Positions 9,301 through 17,434 are shown, numbered from the stretch's first letter. The stretch is DNA of 64,000 bases from Spirosoma radiotolerans (GCF_000974425.1 NZ_CP010429.1:6526501-6590500), one strand, 5' to 3'. Numbers and translations: made by a program. Notes: generated by a model from the letters alone, not told the origin.

Positions 9301-11488
9301 CTTTCCCCTGGGCCGCCAGTTTCTGCGACGAGAAGGTAATGGAGTCGATTTTGTTCATGGTCATGCCAAACTTGTCATAATCGAATTTGAGATCACGACC
9401 GGCATAACGGAGATTACCCGCTTTCAGCTGACCATTCAGTGTAAAGGCCCGGCCTTTGCCCACCCGCAGGGTTTTGTCGGACGGGAAACCGACGATTTTT
9501 AATGAATCAGACAAAACAAACCGCTCAACGCCCCGAATCGTCAGCAATTTATCATCGAGGTTGATGGTCGCGTTTTTGATGCTGTCGTTTGAGGCAAACA
9601 GCGACTGCACCTGGAAGTTATCGTAATCGCGTTTCTGGGTATACGCCAACACATATAGATACCCTTTCCGGCTTAGTCGCATCAAAGACGTGTTCGGGTC
9701 ACGGTCAATATACCCTTCTAACACCATGCGATTAAGAGCGCCCCGCAACGATTTCGCATTGACATTTTTCGCGAACTGGACAATGTCGTCGTCCAGGAAG
9801 GTCTGCTGTTTTTTGGTCGAGATGTAGTTCGCCACAATTTGCAGCGGGTGGAAACCATAGTCAACGGTCAGATCGGCGTAACGCTGGGGCTGAAAGTAGT
9901 CGTATGATTCGAAACGAACGGGCACTTCACGCTTAGCACCCACCTGATAGAAATCGACTTTCCGACGGGGCAAATCCCAGCGTACCACTTCGGGCATGAT
10001 GTAAAACTTGTGATACGAATCGGCATAGGGCACCCGGGCATAATCCGTCCGTTGTTCGCGGTCGAGCCAGGCAATGCGCTGGTTTTTGTCGTACCGGAAC
10101 ATCACCGATGGATGCGAGATTGAATCCGCATCGACATAGCCCACAAACGCAGCTGACGTTGCCGAAATCATAGATCGCGCACTGGCCCCAGCCGTTTTAG
10201 TAGGTTCAGGTACCGTGTTAAAGCCCGACTGAGCCAACCCGGCCTGAGTTGAATCAGGACGAACCGCCCCCGAGCTGGTGGTGACATTCCGAGTTGTGTC
10301 ACTCAGGCCGAACTCAAATCGACGACTGCTGGCCTTAAAAGCCGGTTTACCGTTGTATTTCACAATGATCTGAGCGGGCTGCCCACTGGCCGATGCACCC
10401 ACCATCTGCGTACCCGACAACGCCAATCCACCCCGGTACTCCAGATCGGGACCCAAATCAGGTAGCTTCACGTCGTTTTGCCACGACATGAAGCGCGGAT
10501 ACGTCACAGGACCCCCTTTTTTCTTACTGACGTATTCAAAAACGCCTTTTACGGGCTTGCTCGTACCATACGTCAGCGTTACATCGTCGGCCTGGAGACG
10601 CGGGGTCATCACGGGCATAGCATAGTCGCTCAACGTCACGAAAATATCGGGTCGACCCGCCGTTTCCCAGGTAAACTTACCACCCTGCCCGACGAGCATC
10701 CCCTCTTTAAGCATCAGATCACCGCTGGTATTGGCCAAAATGGCCGAGTCACCATTGGCTTTGATGGCTAGCGAAACGTCTTTCAGGCTAAGAACCACGC
10801 CCGCAACGGCTGGCATTGACCGACGCTGTGGAATGTATTGAGGTCCAAGCTGGCGGGGCTGCGTCGAATCGGTCGAAGCGGGTGTATCCCAGCCATCAAA
10901 CCGTGAGCGTTCAACGGATGCTTTAACCGCAGCGATTGAATCGGCGGGCGTTTGAGCGGCTCCCGGTTGCACAGGTTGCACCCCGTCTACATACCGAAAC
11001 TGATAAGTGCCGCCCAGGGCATAAAGTTTATTGTAGGTACTAGCATACAGTTCACGCCGTTCCATGAACCGTCGGGCCGTTTCCAGACTACGAGCAAACA
11101 CCTTAGGATCATTGGCATCAAAAAGCTTTTCGGCTATCGTTAAAATACCATCGACGGTAGCCGGTCCCGCTTGTGGCGCATTGGCAGCCTGGTAAAGTGC
11201 CTCATAAAAGGGCACAAAATGGCTAGCCGCCGGAAGCCGCTTCTGGTTCATTTTCCGGCTGAGTGCCATCACACGCTCCTGCTGGGGTGCCGATAGCTTA
11301 CTCTCCGACCAGAGCGATTGAAGGTCTGTCCCGGCCCGAACGGCCGCTGGTCCACCCGTTGCCATCAGCTTTTGCACTTCGGCCATAAATTGATCGGGCT
11401 TGTCGGAAAGCCGAACCGCCTGCCCCAGAGCAGTGGTTAGGGTAAGAAGCGTTACGATCAGGCTGTACTGTATGCGATTCATATTCAT
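6386..11488 (-). CDS. Giant exported protein of unknown function (1700 residues)
   Basis: The chain begins with a signal peptide (hydrophobic to about residue 22, then GQA). A helical region of about 150 residues follows, then well over 1000 residues of beta-rich sequence with short recurring GxG/DSI/LxxKG strand-turn patterns. Near the middle a short segment (ALNRMVLEGYIDRD, then RLSRKGYLYVLAY) reads like a winged-helix-type fold. Two Ala/Pro/Thr/Lys linkers interrupt the C-terminal half, and the chain ends in a Lys/Glu-rich tail of about 35 residues. I recognise no enzyme motif or named family. Secretion to the periplasm or outer membrane is inferred from the signal peptide. It appears to be a single-gene unit: prmA lies upstream on the same strand after 43 bases, and a 227-base gap follows. 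Confidence 0.8.
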   Translation of the reverse strand: MNMNRIQYSLIVTLLTLTTALGQAVRLSDKPDQFMAEVQKLMATGGPAAVRAGTDLQSLWSESKLSAPQQERVMALSRKMNQKRLPAASHFVPFYEALYQAANAPQAGPATVDGILTIAEKLFDANDPKVFARSLETARRFMERRELYASTYNKLYALGGTYQFRYVDGVQPVQPGAAQTPADSIAAVKASVERSRFDGWDTPASTDSTQPRQLGPQYIPQRRSMPAVAGVVLSLKDVSLAIKANGDSAILANTSGDLMLKEGMLVGQGGKFTWETAGRPDIFVTLSDYAMPVMTPRLQADDVTLTYGTSKPVKGVFEYVSKKKGGPVTYPRFMSWQNDVKLPDLGPDLEYRGGLALSGTQMVGASASGQPAQIIVKYNGKPAFKASSRRFEFGLSDTTRNVTTSSGAVRPDSTQAGLAQSGFNTVPEPTKTAGASARSMISATSAAFVGYVDADSISHPSVMFRYDKNQRIAWLDREQRTDYARVPYADSYHKFYIMPEVVRWDLPRRKVDFYQVGAKREVPVRFESYDYFQPQRYADLTVDYGFHPLQIVANYISTKKQQTFLDDDIVQFAKNVNAKSLRGALNRMVLEGYIDRDPNTSLMRLSRKGYLYVLAYTQKRDYDNFQVQSLFASNDSIKNATINLDDKLLTIRGVERFVLSDSLKIVGFPSDKTLRVGKGRAFTLNGQLKAGNLRYAGRDLKFDYDKFGMTMNKIDSITFSSQKLAAQGKEGEIGGDIKYENPGTVYLGSADNKSGRIAGKKTTQRLVMPEGMTVYFNQPVRGNVLYNQKVYFKIPAIDNDSLGKGDISFMGTFYSDGIFPPFKAELKTMPDNTLGFVHKAPATGYPVYSGKKGASPSTVKFTGELTMDKSGLRAEGVLNHLTASLNTKGILFMTDSLLASGEKGEIKEGVIGKGYFPQVQLNNYSLKWWPKADSMVITTQKNNFNFYNATTNLEGGLALRSSGLFGNGTLRRKDSEAISGSIKFNKEGFVAINAQFKIIADKETPGTPIGKPILLGNGIDVDFNQTKGIVGLVINKKESLDDTVSASMEFPFAAYKTSINRAVWNINAKTIAMKGDVKTSTFTATADEQEKLTFNGSAALYDVEKRMLNISGVPYVTSADARIYPEKGQLTIRRNGEMLPLKNARLELDTISLFHRLKNGNIQILSRTRFAGDATYQFATAKGDTASIKMGSFELKEAPAVAPATLTADTKKAPKGRRSNAKPSATTTYFTVARAEVDEDDNLQLAPKMLFKGAITMQAPAPDLAMDGFIKPALKKRQDLVGGWIPFKEKVEERLEVKVDKNLKNEGGQPLVAGIHFRLGGAGLYPTFLSPKEDSKDDDLFTATGIMRYDEKDKVYRIASKGSDLAAGEPVAAAASAPDSVKTSPMKTDNTKADSTKTDIAVAVVDEEVENAFTFNDARGLMTFKGKLNLLNAAPHEYLLASGSARVNIDSSQYRFNTLLAFAFPAPDPITSLISDKIVKANLEEKNDEAADDDLNRLSDKLLPLIGQQAVDAYRVKAQNQHAPLNQASPKLNAMLVLANANLRWSTKYNAFYSTGRLGVSNMMATDINAQMDGFIEIRKGANGDEASIYLEASPDVWVFYDYKPGSTPTALGQLAIVTSEQEINDRLLAGSKNSSKATLEVVAATADEKALFVDRYLDQYKTKAKAAPKPKPQPGQKVVKEEKKKDEKKKDKEAEKEGF

Positions 11489-11531
11489 CCGATAGCTGAC
11501 AGGAAATACATTCGTTTACTCCGTGTTTCTG

Positions 11532-12389
11532 TCAACGTTTGTAAAATGATAAAGATGTCCATTGATTTGTTATTAGCCGTTTGGTCATGACCAAGCCAGC
11601 CTCAACGGCCTTTTGTTCAATATCAGCGGCATCCTGTTCATAGAAACCGCTGACAACCAGATGCCCGTTTTCGGTTAATAAATGGGTGTAGGTGGGAATT
11701 TCGGCCAGCAACACGTTTCGGTTAATGTTGGCTAAGATAATTTCGTACTGGCTGGCCGGATCAACATTAGCAATAGTGCCCATAAACACCTTCACTTGCG
11801 GACAATCGTTCAGTTCGGCATTTTCGCGGGCGTTTTCAACGGCCCATTCTTCAATATCGAACGCCAGCACGTCGCGTGCCCCCATTTTTGCCGCCAGAAT
11901 CGCCAGAATACCCGTCCCACTGCCCACATCGAGTACCGCTTTACCCTCGAAATCAAGGCCGAGCTGCTGTTCAAGCATCATAGCAGTGGTTTCGTGGTGG
12001 CCCGTTCCAAACGACATCTTCGGATCTATGACGATATCGTACCGGAATGGACCCGAGCCGCCGGTACTTTCCGATGTATGAAAAGACGCCCGTACCCGCA
12101 CAGATGACTCCGGCCCAACGCCTACTTCAATTGGTTCATAACTACGCTCCCATTCGGCATTCCAGTTCCGTTTTTCTAACGAATTGACTTCATAGGCTAT
12201 TGCTGTCTGCGCAGCGTATTTACCAATCAATTCCTGCACGGCCTGCTCATTAAAAGCAGCCTCGATAATATAAGCGTTTAACCCTTCATCGGTTTCCACA
12301 AATGACTCATAACCAAGCTCTGCCAACTCGGCAGTAAGGATGTCGGTGTAATCGGGCGACAGGCGCAATTGAAGTTCACTATAGTTCAT
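11532..12389 (-). CDS. prmA: Ribosomal protein L11 methyltransferase
   Basis: The 285-residue length fits PrmA. The SAM-binding motif I VLDVGSGTGILAILAAKMG begins near residue 153, followed by the acidic motif FDIEEWAVENARENAELN and the NINRN segment (ILANINRNVL) that resembles the family's NI(L/N)xN catalytic loop. The N-terminal 60 residues match the small L11-binding domain in size. PrmA methylates lysines and the N-terminus of ribosomal protein L11 in the cytoplasm. A TTACTTTG box lies 4 bases before the start codon. It is followed on the same strand by the giant exported protein. Confidence 0.93.
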   Translation of the reverse strand: MNYSELQLRLSPDYTDILTAELAELGYESFVETDEGLNAYIIEAAFNEQAVQELIGKYAAQTAIAYEVNSLEKRNWNAEWERSYEPIEVGVGPESSVRVRASFHTSESTGGSGPFRYDIVIDPKMSFGTGHHETTAMMLEQQLGLDFEGKAVLDVGSGTGILAILAAKMGARDVLAFDIEEWAVENARENAELNDCPQVKVFMGTIANVDPASQYEIILANINRNVLLAEIPTYTHLLTENGHLVVSGFYEQDAADIEQKAVEAGLVMTKRLITNQWTSLSFYKR

Positions 12390-12501
12390 ACATCAAAGTA
12401 ACGAAAAAGGCCCAAGCGCTGGCTAATCGAATGAGAAAGCGACCGAGGTTTGGCTTATTTTCTGAACATTTCCCGTTTACTTTCACCCGTTGATTTGCAA
12501 T

Positions 12502-12535
12502 TTTGGACCCAACAACTTACCCACCCTTATTTTTG
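12502..12535 (+). promoter_or_regulatory. Candidate Bacteroidota promoter for the isochorismatase-like gene
   Basis: TTTG at 12502-12505 is followed after 22 bases by a perfect TAnnTTTG box (TATTTTTG, 12528-12535). The box lies 22 bases before the ATG at 12558 and inside the longer open frame from 12450, which supports the inner start. Confidence 0.5.
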
Positions 12536-12557
12536 GGTAAACCGAGCCGCGGAATTT

Positions 12558-13358
12558 ATGACGAATGCTTTTTTGATCATCGACACTCAGTTCGATTTCT
12601 GTCATCCAGATGGTGCCTTGTTTGTGCCGGGGGCTGAGCAGGATGTTGAGCGCATGGCAGGCCTGATTCGGAAACACGCCCATCAGATTGACCATATCGT
12701 GGTTACGCTCGATACACATCATGTGCTGGATATTGCTCATCCCCTGTTCTGGCATGATGCCGACGGGAAGCACCCGAGCCCATTTACCCAGATTACGGCC
12801 GCCGATGTGGATGCTGACCGCTGGACACCCCGTTTTTCGGCAGAAAAAGCCCGCAAATACGTACATGCCCTTGAAGCCGATGGCCAGTTTATGCATTTTA
12901 TCTGGCCCGAACATTGTTTGATCGGCTCCCGTGGCGCAGCCCTGCACGATACGTTACTCGATGCCCTTAAGGACTGGTCCAGTCAGCGGGATCTCGATTA
13001 TGTGGCCGTACAAAAAGGATTATATCCGCTGACCGAACATTTCGGTATTTTTCGGGCACAGGTACCGGACCCGGCCATTCCGGAAACGCAACTCAACACG
13101 GATCTCATTGCTGATTTAGCCCGCTTCGATACCGTTTACCTTATGGGTGAAGCTAAATCACACTGTGTAGCCAATAGCCTTAAGCAACTTCTGGATGTGG
13201 CTCCCGAACTAGTAGCGAAGCTCGTTGTCGTGACCGACTGCATGTCGGATGTAACCGGATTAGGCCACCTTGCCGATCCAATTTATGCCGAAGCACGAAC
13301 CAGACAAGTGCGTTTTGTTGAGTCAGTCAGCATTTTTTCGGATCACTCATCGCTTTAG
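12558..13358 (+). CDS. Isochorismatase-family cysteine hydrolase (nicotinamidase-like)
   Basis: A 266-residue cytoplasmic protein. It opens with FLIIDTQFDF, carrying the catalytic Asp. VVTLDTHHVLDIAHPLFW follows, with the His-containing segment typical of nicotinamidase-related enzymes. GEAKSHCVANSLKQLLD near residue 210 supplies the nucleophilic Cys. The family hydrolyses amides or vinyl ethers; the substrate could be nicotinamide or another small amide. I chose ATG 12558 rather than 12450 because the extra 36 residues do not resemble the family, and a promoter-like box lies inside them. It is divergent from prmA. Confidence 0.85.
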   Translation: MTNAFLIIDTQFDFCHPDGALFVPGAEQDVERMAGLIRKHAHQIDHIVVTLDTHHVLDIAHPLFWHDADGKHPSPFTQITAADVDADRWTPRFSAEKARKYVHALEADGQFMHFIWPEHCLIGSRGAALHDTLLDALKDWSSQRDLDYVAVQKGLYPLTEHFGIFRAQVPDPAIPETQLNTDLIADLARFDTVYLMGEAKSHCVANSLKQLLDVAPELVAKLVVVTDCMSDVTGLGHLADPIYAEARTRQVRFVESVSIFSDHSSL

Positions 13359-13393
13359 ACGCCGTTAAGGAGATTATTTTTAGTAAAAACCTG

Positions 13394-13401
13394 TATCTTT
13401 T
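13394..13401 (+). promoter_or_regulatory. TAnnTTT-type -7 box close to the start of the LON-domain gene
   Basis: TATCTTTT matches seven of eight TAnnTTTG positions and ends 7 bases before ATG 13409. No clear -33 TTTG is seen, so this is tentative. Confidence 0.35.
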
Positions 13402-13408
13402 CGGCTCT

Positions 13409-14038
13409 ATGGAAAAGACGCTTTCGCTGTTCCCGCTTAATCTGATCGTTTATCCGGGCGAGGATTTAAACCTGCATATTTTCGAACCACGCTACCGCCA
13501 ACTCATCGACGAGTGTCTGGAGGAAGAAAAGACCTTTGGCATCCCCGCCTTTCTGAATAATAAACTGCCCGGTTATGGCACTGAGATGCACGTGACAACA
13601 CTGCACAAACGATATCCTGATGGCCGGATGGACATTAAATCGAAAGGATTGGGTGTTTTTCGGTTGGTGAACTTCGAAAACCCCCTTTCTGGAAAGCTCT
13701 ATGCGGGTGGCGAAGTGGAATTAATCGAACCAGGCGACAGCTTTAGTGCACATTCTTCGGCCCTGATCGAGCGACTTGAGCGGCTTTATGAATTATTGCA
13801 AATTGAAACGGATTACGGTCCCTCAATGGAGAACCTCTCTTACCGTGTAGCCCACAAAGTTGGCCTATCCATCGAGCAGGAATATGAACTGTTGACCCTC
13901 GAAACCGAAGCCGAACGCCAGCTTTTCCTGATCCAACACCTCAATAATGTGTTGCCGGTGGTATCGGATATGGAACGCACCAAGCAACGCATTCGAATGA
14001 ATGGCCATTTTAAGAATCTTGACCCGCTTAATTTTTAA
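13409..14038 (+). CDS. LON peptidase substrate-binding domain protein
   Basis: A 209-residue protein consisting of only the LON N-terminal (PUA-like) domain. It has LFPLNLIVYPGEDLNLHIFEPRY at the start (residues 7-29), the family's PL..VvFPGe.l.LhIFEpRY pattern, and ends in helices rich in Glu/Arg. It lacks the AAA+ and Ser-Lys protease parts of Lon. Single-domain members are common and are thought to bind protein substrates, but their role is poorly defined. The stop codon lies inside the left arm of the large palindrome at 14035-14145, which separates it from the convergent transporter gene. Confidence 0.87.
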   Translation: MEKTLSLFPLNLIVYPGEDLNLHIFEPRYRQLIDECLEEEKTFGIPAFLNNKLPGYGTEMHVTTLHKRYPDGRMDIKSKGLGVFRLVNFENPLSGKLYAGGEVELIEPGDSFSAHSSALIERLERLYELLQIETDYGPSMENLSYRVAHKVGLSIEQEYELLTLETEAERQLFLIQHLNNVLPVVSDMERTKQRIRMNGHFKNLDPLNF

Positions 14039-14145
14039 AGAGCGAAATCGGACCGCCGATGCGGAATGAATAAGTGAAAGAGAGGTTAAATAGGACGCTC
14101 TTTCACTTATTCATTCCGCATCGGCGGTCCGATTTCGCTCTTTAA
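14035..14145. repeat. Perfect 48-bp inverted repeat between two convergent genes
   Basis: The left arm 14035-14082 and right arm 14098-14145 are exact reverse complements (48 of 48), with a 15-base spacer. The arms contain both stop codons (14036-14038 on + and 14142-14144 on -). It could act as a bidirectional terminator, but its length and perfection far exceed a normal intrinsic terminator. Confidence 0.93.
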
Positions 14146-15293
14146 TTTTTCTCCTCCACTTTCCCTACCTTCTTAGCTCGCCTGGGCAGTTGTTCCGTAA
14201 ATTCATGAAAGTTCTTGATGGGCGGGCGTGGCTTCTCGGCTTCGCCAATCAGGAATCCATACGGTTTAAGTGCCTCAACCGAGTCGAATATAACCTTCAG
14301 GATGGCCGTCATGGGTAAGGCCAGCACAAGACCCGGAAGCCCCCAAACGTTTTCCCATAAGATCAGGACGATGATGGCCGCCAGCGGATTAATACTGACT
14401 TTCGAACCGACGATATAAGGAGTGATGAAATTTCCCTCCAAGGTCTGCACAAACAGAAAAACCCCAATGACGCCCAATGCCTTGATGGGATTATCCTGCG
14501 TTACAAGGGTGTAGGCCGCCGGGAGCAACGAACCCATTGAGATACCAAAGTAGGGAATAAGCACCAAGCAGGCTCCGAAGAAACCAAAAAACACAGCGTA
14601 GTCGACGCCAAGAATGAGCAGCCCGACCGTCATCAGCGTACCAATAATAAGGATGACCAGTACAAGACCGGCCAGGTAATCTTTTACCACCTCATAAATC
14701 CGGCTCATGACATCGTCAATCTTCGACCGACGCGCATCTTCAAATACTTTGTAGAAAAAAGAGCGAAAGAAATCACGGTAAAGCAGGAAAAAGAAGGCAA
14801 ATAGCAAGATCAGAAAGAGGTTCGTAATAATGCTGGTAGTCGCCAGTAACGTTGTTGTCAGGATGGTTCCTCCCTCAGCCAGAGCCTGATTCAGGTACTT
14901 TTGAATTTCCGATACCTGCCGCTGCCGATCAATGTTCAGTTTCTCATCCGCAAAGGTTCGCAAGCTGTTTATGTAAGCAGTACCTTTTGTAACAAACTTT
15001 GGGATAACCTCAGAAAAGTTACTGATCTGTATGGAAATCCCCCAAAACAAAGCGGTTAACACACCCAACGTCAGTAGCAGACACAAAATGATAGCTAATA
15101 CTCTGGGCACACGCCATTTTTCGAGCCGATTTGCCAGCGGAAATAATAAGACGGCAAACAGAATTGAAAAAACTAAAGGAATTAATAATCCTTGCAGTAT
15201 GTGCAGACCGTAAACAATAACGACAAGTGACAAGAGTACGCAGACTAATTTTGCGTAGGAAGGGAGTTCAATTTCCCGCGAGCGAATATTCAT
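14142..15293 (-). CDS. AI-2E-family (PerM/TqsA-like) membrane transporter
   Basis: A 383-residue polytopic protein with about eight membrane segments. There are paired N-terminal helices, a soluble stretch at about residues 75-150, and a C-terminal bundle with LIPYFGISMGSLLPAA and GNFITPYIVGSKVSINPLAAIIVLIL split over the last helices. These are characteristic of the AI-2E transporter family (PF01594). Members move small molecules or ions; the ligand is not predictable. A charged soluble C-tail (PRPPIKNFHEFTEQL...) follows the last helix. It is divergent from the response regulator, with a 298-base intergenic region, and convergent with the LON-domain gene. Confidence 0.9.
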   Translation of the reverse strand: MNIRSREIELPSYAKLVCVLLSLVVIVYGLHILQGLLIPLVFSILFAVLLFPLANRLEKWRVPRVLAIILCLLLTLGVLTALFWGISIQISNFSEVIPKFVTKGTAYINSLRTFADEKLNIDRQRQVSEIQKYLNQALAEGGTILTTTLLATTSIITNLFLILLFAFFFLLYRDFFRSFFYKVFEDARRSKIDDVMSRIYEVVKDYLAGLVLVILIIGTLMTVGLLILGVDYAVFFGFFGACLVLIPYFGISMGSLLPAAYTLVTQDNPIKALGVIGVFLFVQTLEGNFITPYIVGSKVSINPLAAIIVLILWENVWGLPGLVLALPMTAILKVIFDSVEALKPYGFLIGEAEKPRPPIKNFHEFTEQLPRRAKKVGKVEEKN

Positions 15294-15466
15294 GATATAA
15301 GTAGAGACAAGCGCAAATTTTAGCCGTTATTTTCGTTAATTTTGATTTGTGGACTGATGTAACCAACCTACAAATTTCGTATTTGTTCAACATAAAGTTG
15401 GTTCTCTGCTAGGAATTAATAATCTCGTTTTCAATTCGAAACCCACAGAAACATACCGCCCGAAGG

Positions 15467-15485
15467 TGTTAAGTTTTTGTTAAGT
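15467..15485 (+). promoter_or_regulatory. Direct repeat with 11-base period, candidate OmpR-family binding site
   Basis: TGTTAAGT occurs at 15467-15474 and again at 15478-15485, identical in 8 of 8 bases, with starts 11 bases apart (one helical turn). This spacing is typical of sites bound by OmpR/PhoB-family dimers. It lies about 107 bases before the response-regulator start, so autoregulation is plausible. The remainder of 15294-15591 also holds a small hairpin, TACCGA-tcat-TCGGTA, near 15535-15550. Confidence 0.45.
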
Positions 15486-15591
15486 ATGCATTCCTGATTC
15501 GTAACGTTGCGGATAAGCCACGTAACTTCGGGCTACCGATCATTCGGTAACCTTTCAACAAGGTGAACCATTCTTACCAAACCAGTTCTGT

Positions 15592-16299
15592 ATGAGTGCT
15601 GCTAAGGCTGCTCAACCTCTACACCGCGTTTTAGTCGTTGACGACGACGCCGATATTGTGGAGATGCTCGAATATAATCTAGACAAGGAGGGCTATGACG
15701 TCCGTACCGCAACCGACGGCCGCAAAGCCGTTGAAATCGCCAAGACATATATGCCCGAGTTGGTTCTACTCGATATTATGATGCCCCATATGGACGGCAT
15801 TGAAGCCGGACGCCAGTTGCGCAATATACCCGAATTGCGTCAGACGTTCATCCTTTATTTAACAGCCCGTTCGGAGGAATATTCCGAAGTAGCTGCTTTC
15901 GATGTGGGTGCCGACGACTACATTACCAAGCCCATTAAGCCCCGTGCCCTGATGAGCCGCATTAACGCGCTGTTCCGGCGCGAAGCGCAGAAAGCCGACC
16001 CCGGCGAACAGATTGCCATTGCCGATCTGCTGATCAACCGCAAAAATTATTCCGTTAGTCAGAATGACAAATCGGTGATTTTGCCAAAGAAGGAATTTGA
16101 ACTCCTGTTTTTTCTGGCCCAACATCCCAATAAAGTTTGTAGCCGGGAGGAGTTGCTACAAAAAATATGGGGTGCCGATATTTACGTGCTCGAACGCACG
16201 GTAGACGTTCATATCCGTAAGCTTCGCGAAAAAATCGGTGATACCCACATTCGTACCCTGAAGGGCGTTGGGTATATGTTTACCGACCAACCTGAATAA
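15592..16299 (+). CDS. OmpR/PhoB-family response regulator
   Basis: A 235-residue protein with a receiver domain at about residues 11-125 and a winged-helix DNA-binding domain at about 140-233. The receiver shows acidic VVDDDAD, the phosphoacceptor in LVLLDIMMPHMDG, YLTARSE, and the Lys in YITKPIKP. The wing region has KEFELLFFLAQHPN, RTVDVHIRKLREKIG and GVGYMF. Its likely partner is the histidine kinase encoded next. A palindrome lies between the two genes, and the kinase has its own -7-like box, so the pair may be only partly co-transcribed. The stimulus is unknown. Confidence 0.95.
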   Translation: MSAAKAAQPLHRVLVVDDDADIVEMLEYNLDKEGYDVRTATDGRKAVEIAKTYMPELVLLDIMMPHMDGIEAGRQLRNIPELRQTFILYLTARSEEYSEVAAFDVGADDYITKPIKPRALMSRINALFRREAQKADPGEQIAIADLLINRKNYSVSQNDKSVILPKKEFELLFFLAQHPNKVCSREELLQKIWGADIYVLERTVDVHIRKLREKIGDTHIRTLKGVGYMFTDQPE

Positions 16300-16381
16300 A
16301 GAGTGAAAGAATGAAAGAGTGAAAGAGCGAATTACACCGGTATGTTTTTCGCTCTTTCACTCTTTCGCTCTTTCACCTTTT
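16298..16381. repeat. Inverted repeat with short tandem units between the two-component genes
   Basis: Arms 16298-16331 and 16348-16381 match at 30 of 34 positions. All four differences are transitions. Each arm is a run of degenerate 7-9-base units of the GTGAAAGAG/GCGAAAGAG type. The left arm overlaps the last bases of the response-regulator stop codon. It may terminate or attenuate transcription before the kinase. Confidence 0.85.
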
Positions 16382-16389
16382 TATCTTTA
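16382..16389 (+). promoter_or_regulatory. TAnnTTT-type -7 box immediately before the kinase start
   Basis: TATCTTTA matches TAnnTTTG at all but the last base and ends 4 bases before ATG 16394. If it is used, the kinase message would be leaderless. Confidence 0.35.
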
Positions 16390-16393
16390 CCTC

Positions 16394-17428
16394 ATGTCCC
16401 TAAGTCCCCGCCTGATTGCACTGTTGCTGGCCTGCCTGATTTCGGCACTGACCCTGGCGTTTCTGACGTTTGTGGAGGGCGTTACCAGCACCATGCTCTT
16501 TGTGGTAGGTATTTCGTCGTTTATTATTTCTTTTTTTCTGGTCTTCTACGCCATTGAACTCCTTGTATTTCGGGAAGTCAACAAGATGTACAAGACCATT
16601 CATAAATTAAAAATTCGCGACTTTAACATCTCCCGGAAGTCGATCATCAAGAATACAAATCCGTTCAAGAAACTCAACGATGAAATTTTTGTGTATGTGG
16701 CCCGGAAGCAAAAGGAAATTGACGAATTAAAGCGGCTGGAACTCTTCCGGCGGGAGTTTCTGGCCGATGTATCGCACGAATTAAAGACGCCGATCTTTGC
16801 CGCTCAGGGTTTTATTCATACCCTGATCGACGGGGCCGTAGACGATGAAAAAGTGCGGGACAAGTTTCTGGCCAAAGCCGCCAGAAGCCTCGATGGTCTC
16901 GATGCGCTGGTCAAAGACCTGGTCGCCCTTTCCCAACTGGAAACGGGGGAAGTGCGCATGAACTTCGAACGGGTCGACCTGACGCACATTACGCAGGATA
17001 TTTTTGAGCAGTTAGAGAAGTTTGCGCATGCTAAACAGACGTCGCTTCAGTTAAAAAGCTTTCACGCTGGACCCGTATGGGTAAAAGCCGACGCACAGCG
17101 AATTACGCAGGTAATGACAAACCTGATCGAAAACGCAGTAAAATACGGCAATGAAAACGGCCGGGTTCAGGTGAATTTCGAAGACGACAAAAAGTCTATA
17201 CTTGTATCCATCCGCGACGACGGGCCCGGTATTCCGCCTGAACACCTGAGCCGTATCTTCGAACGCTTCTACCGGGTTGAAAAGAGCCGCTCTAAAGATC
17301 GGGGCGGCACGGGCCTGGGCCTGGCAATCGTCAAACATATTCTAAACGCCCATAAAGCCAAGATTTCCGTGATGAGCAAAGTAGATCGCGGCACCACATT
17401 CCGGTTTAAGCTGGAACGGATGGACTAA
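16394..17428 (+). CDS. Membrane sensor histidine kinase
   Basis: A 344-residue kinase with two N-terminal membrane helices (about residues 5-60) and almost no periplasmic loop between them. The dimerisation domain has the phosphoacceptor His128 in DVSHELKTPIFAAQ. The ATPase domain shows the N box NLIENAVKYGNENG, DDGPGIP, FERFYRVEKSRS and GGTGLGLAIVKHI. The lack of an extracellular domain suggests it senses membrane state or a partner protein. I chose ATG 16394 over 16319 because the longer frame would run through the right arm of the palindrome and adds no family-like residues. Confidence 0.93.
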   Translation: MSLSPRLIALLLACLISALTLAFLTFVEGVTSTMLFVVGISSFIISFFLVFYAIELLVFREVNKMYKTIHKLKIRDFNISRKSIIKNTNPFKKLNDEIFVYVARKQKEIDELKRLELFRREFLADVSHELKTPIFAAQGFIHTLIDGAVDDEKVRDKFLAKAARSLDGLDALVKDLVALSQLETGEVRMNFERVDLTHITQDIFEQLEKFAHAKQTSLQLKSFHAGPVWVKADAQRITQVMTNLIENAVKYGNENGRVQVNFEDDKKSILVSIRDDGPGIPPEHLSRIFERFYRVEKSRSKDRGGTGLGLAIVKHILNAHKAKISVMSKVDRGTTFRFKLERMD

Positions 17429-17434
17429 CCGAAC

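Noticed and set aside
16298..16381. CRISPR array or classical minisatellite
   Set aside because: The units are degenerate, sit within the arms of one hairpin and have no spacers of constant length; no cas genes are nearby.
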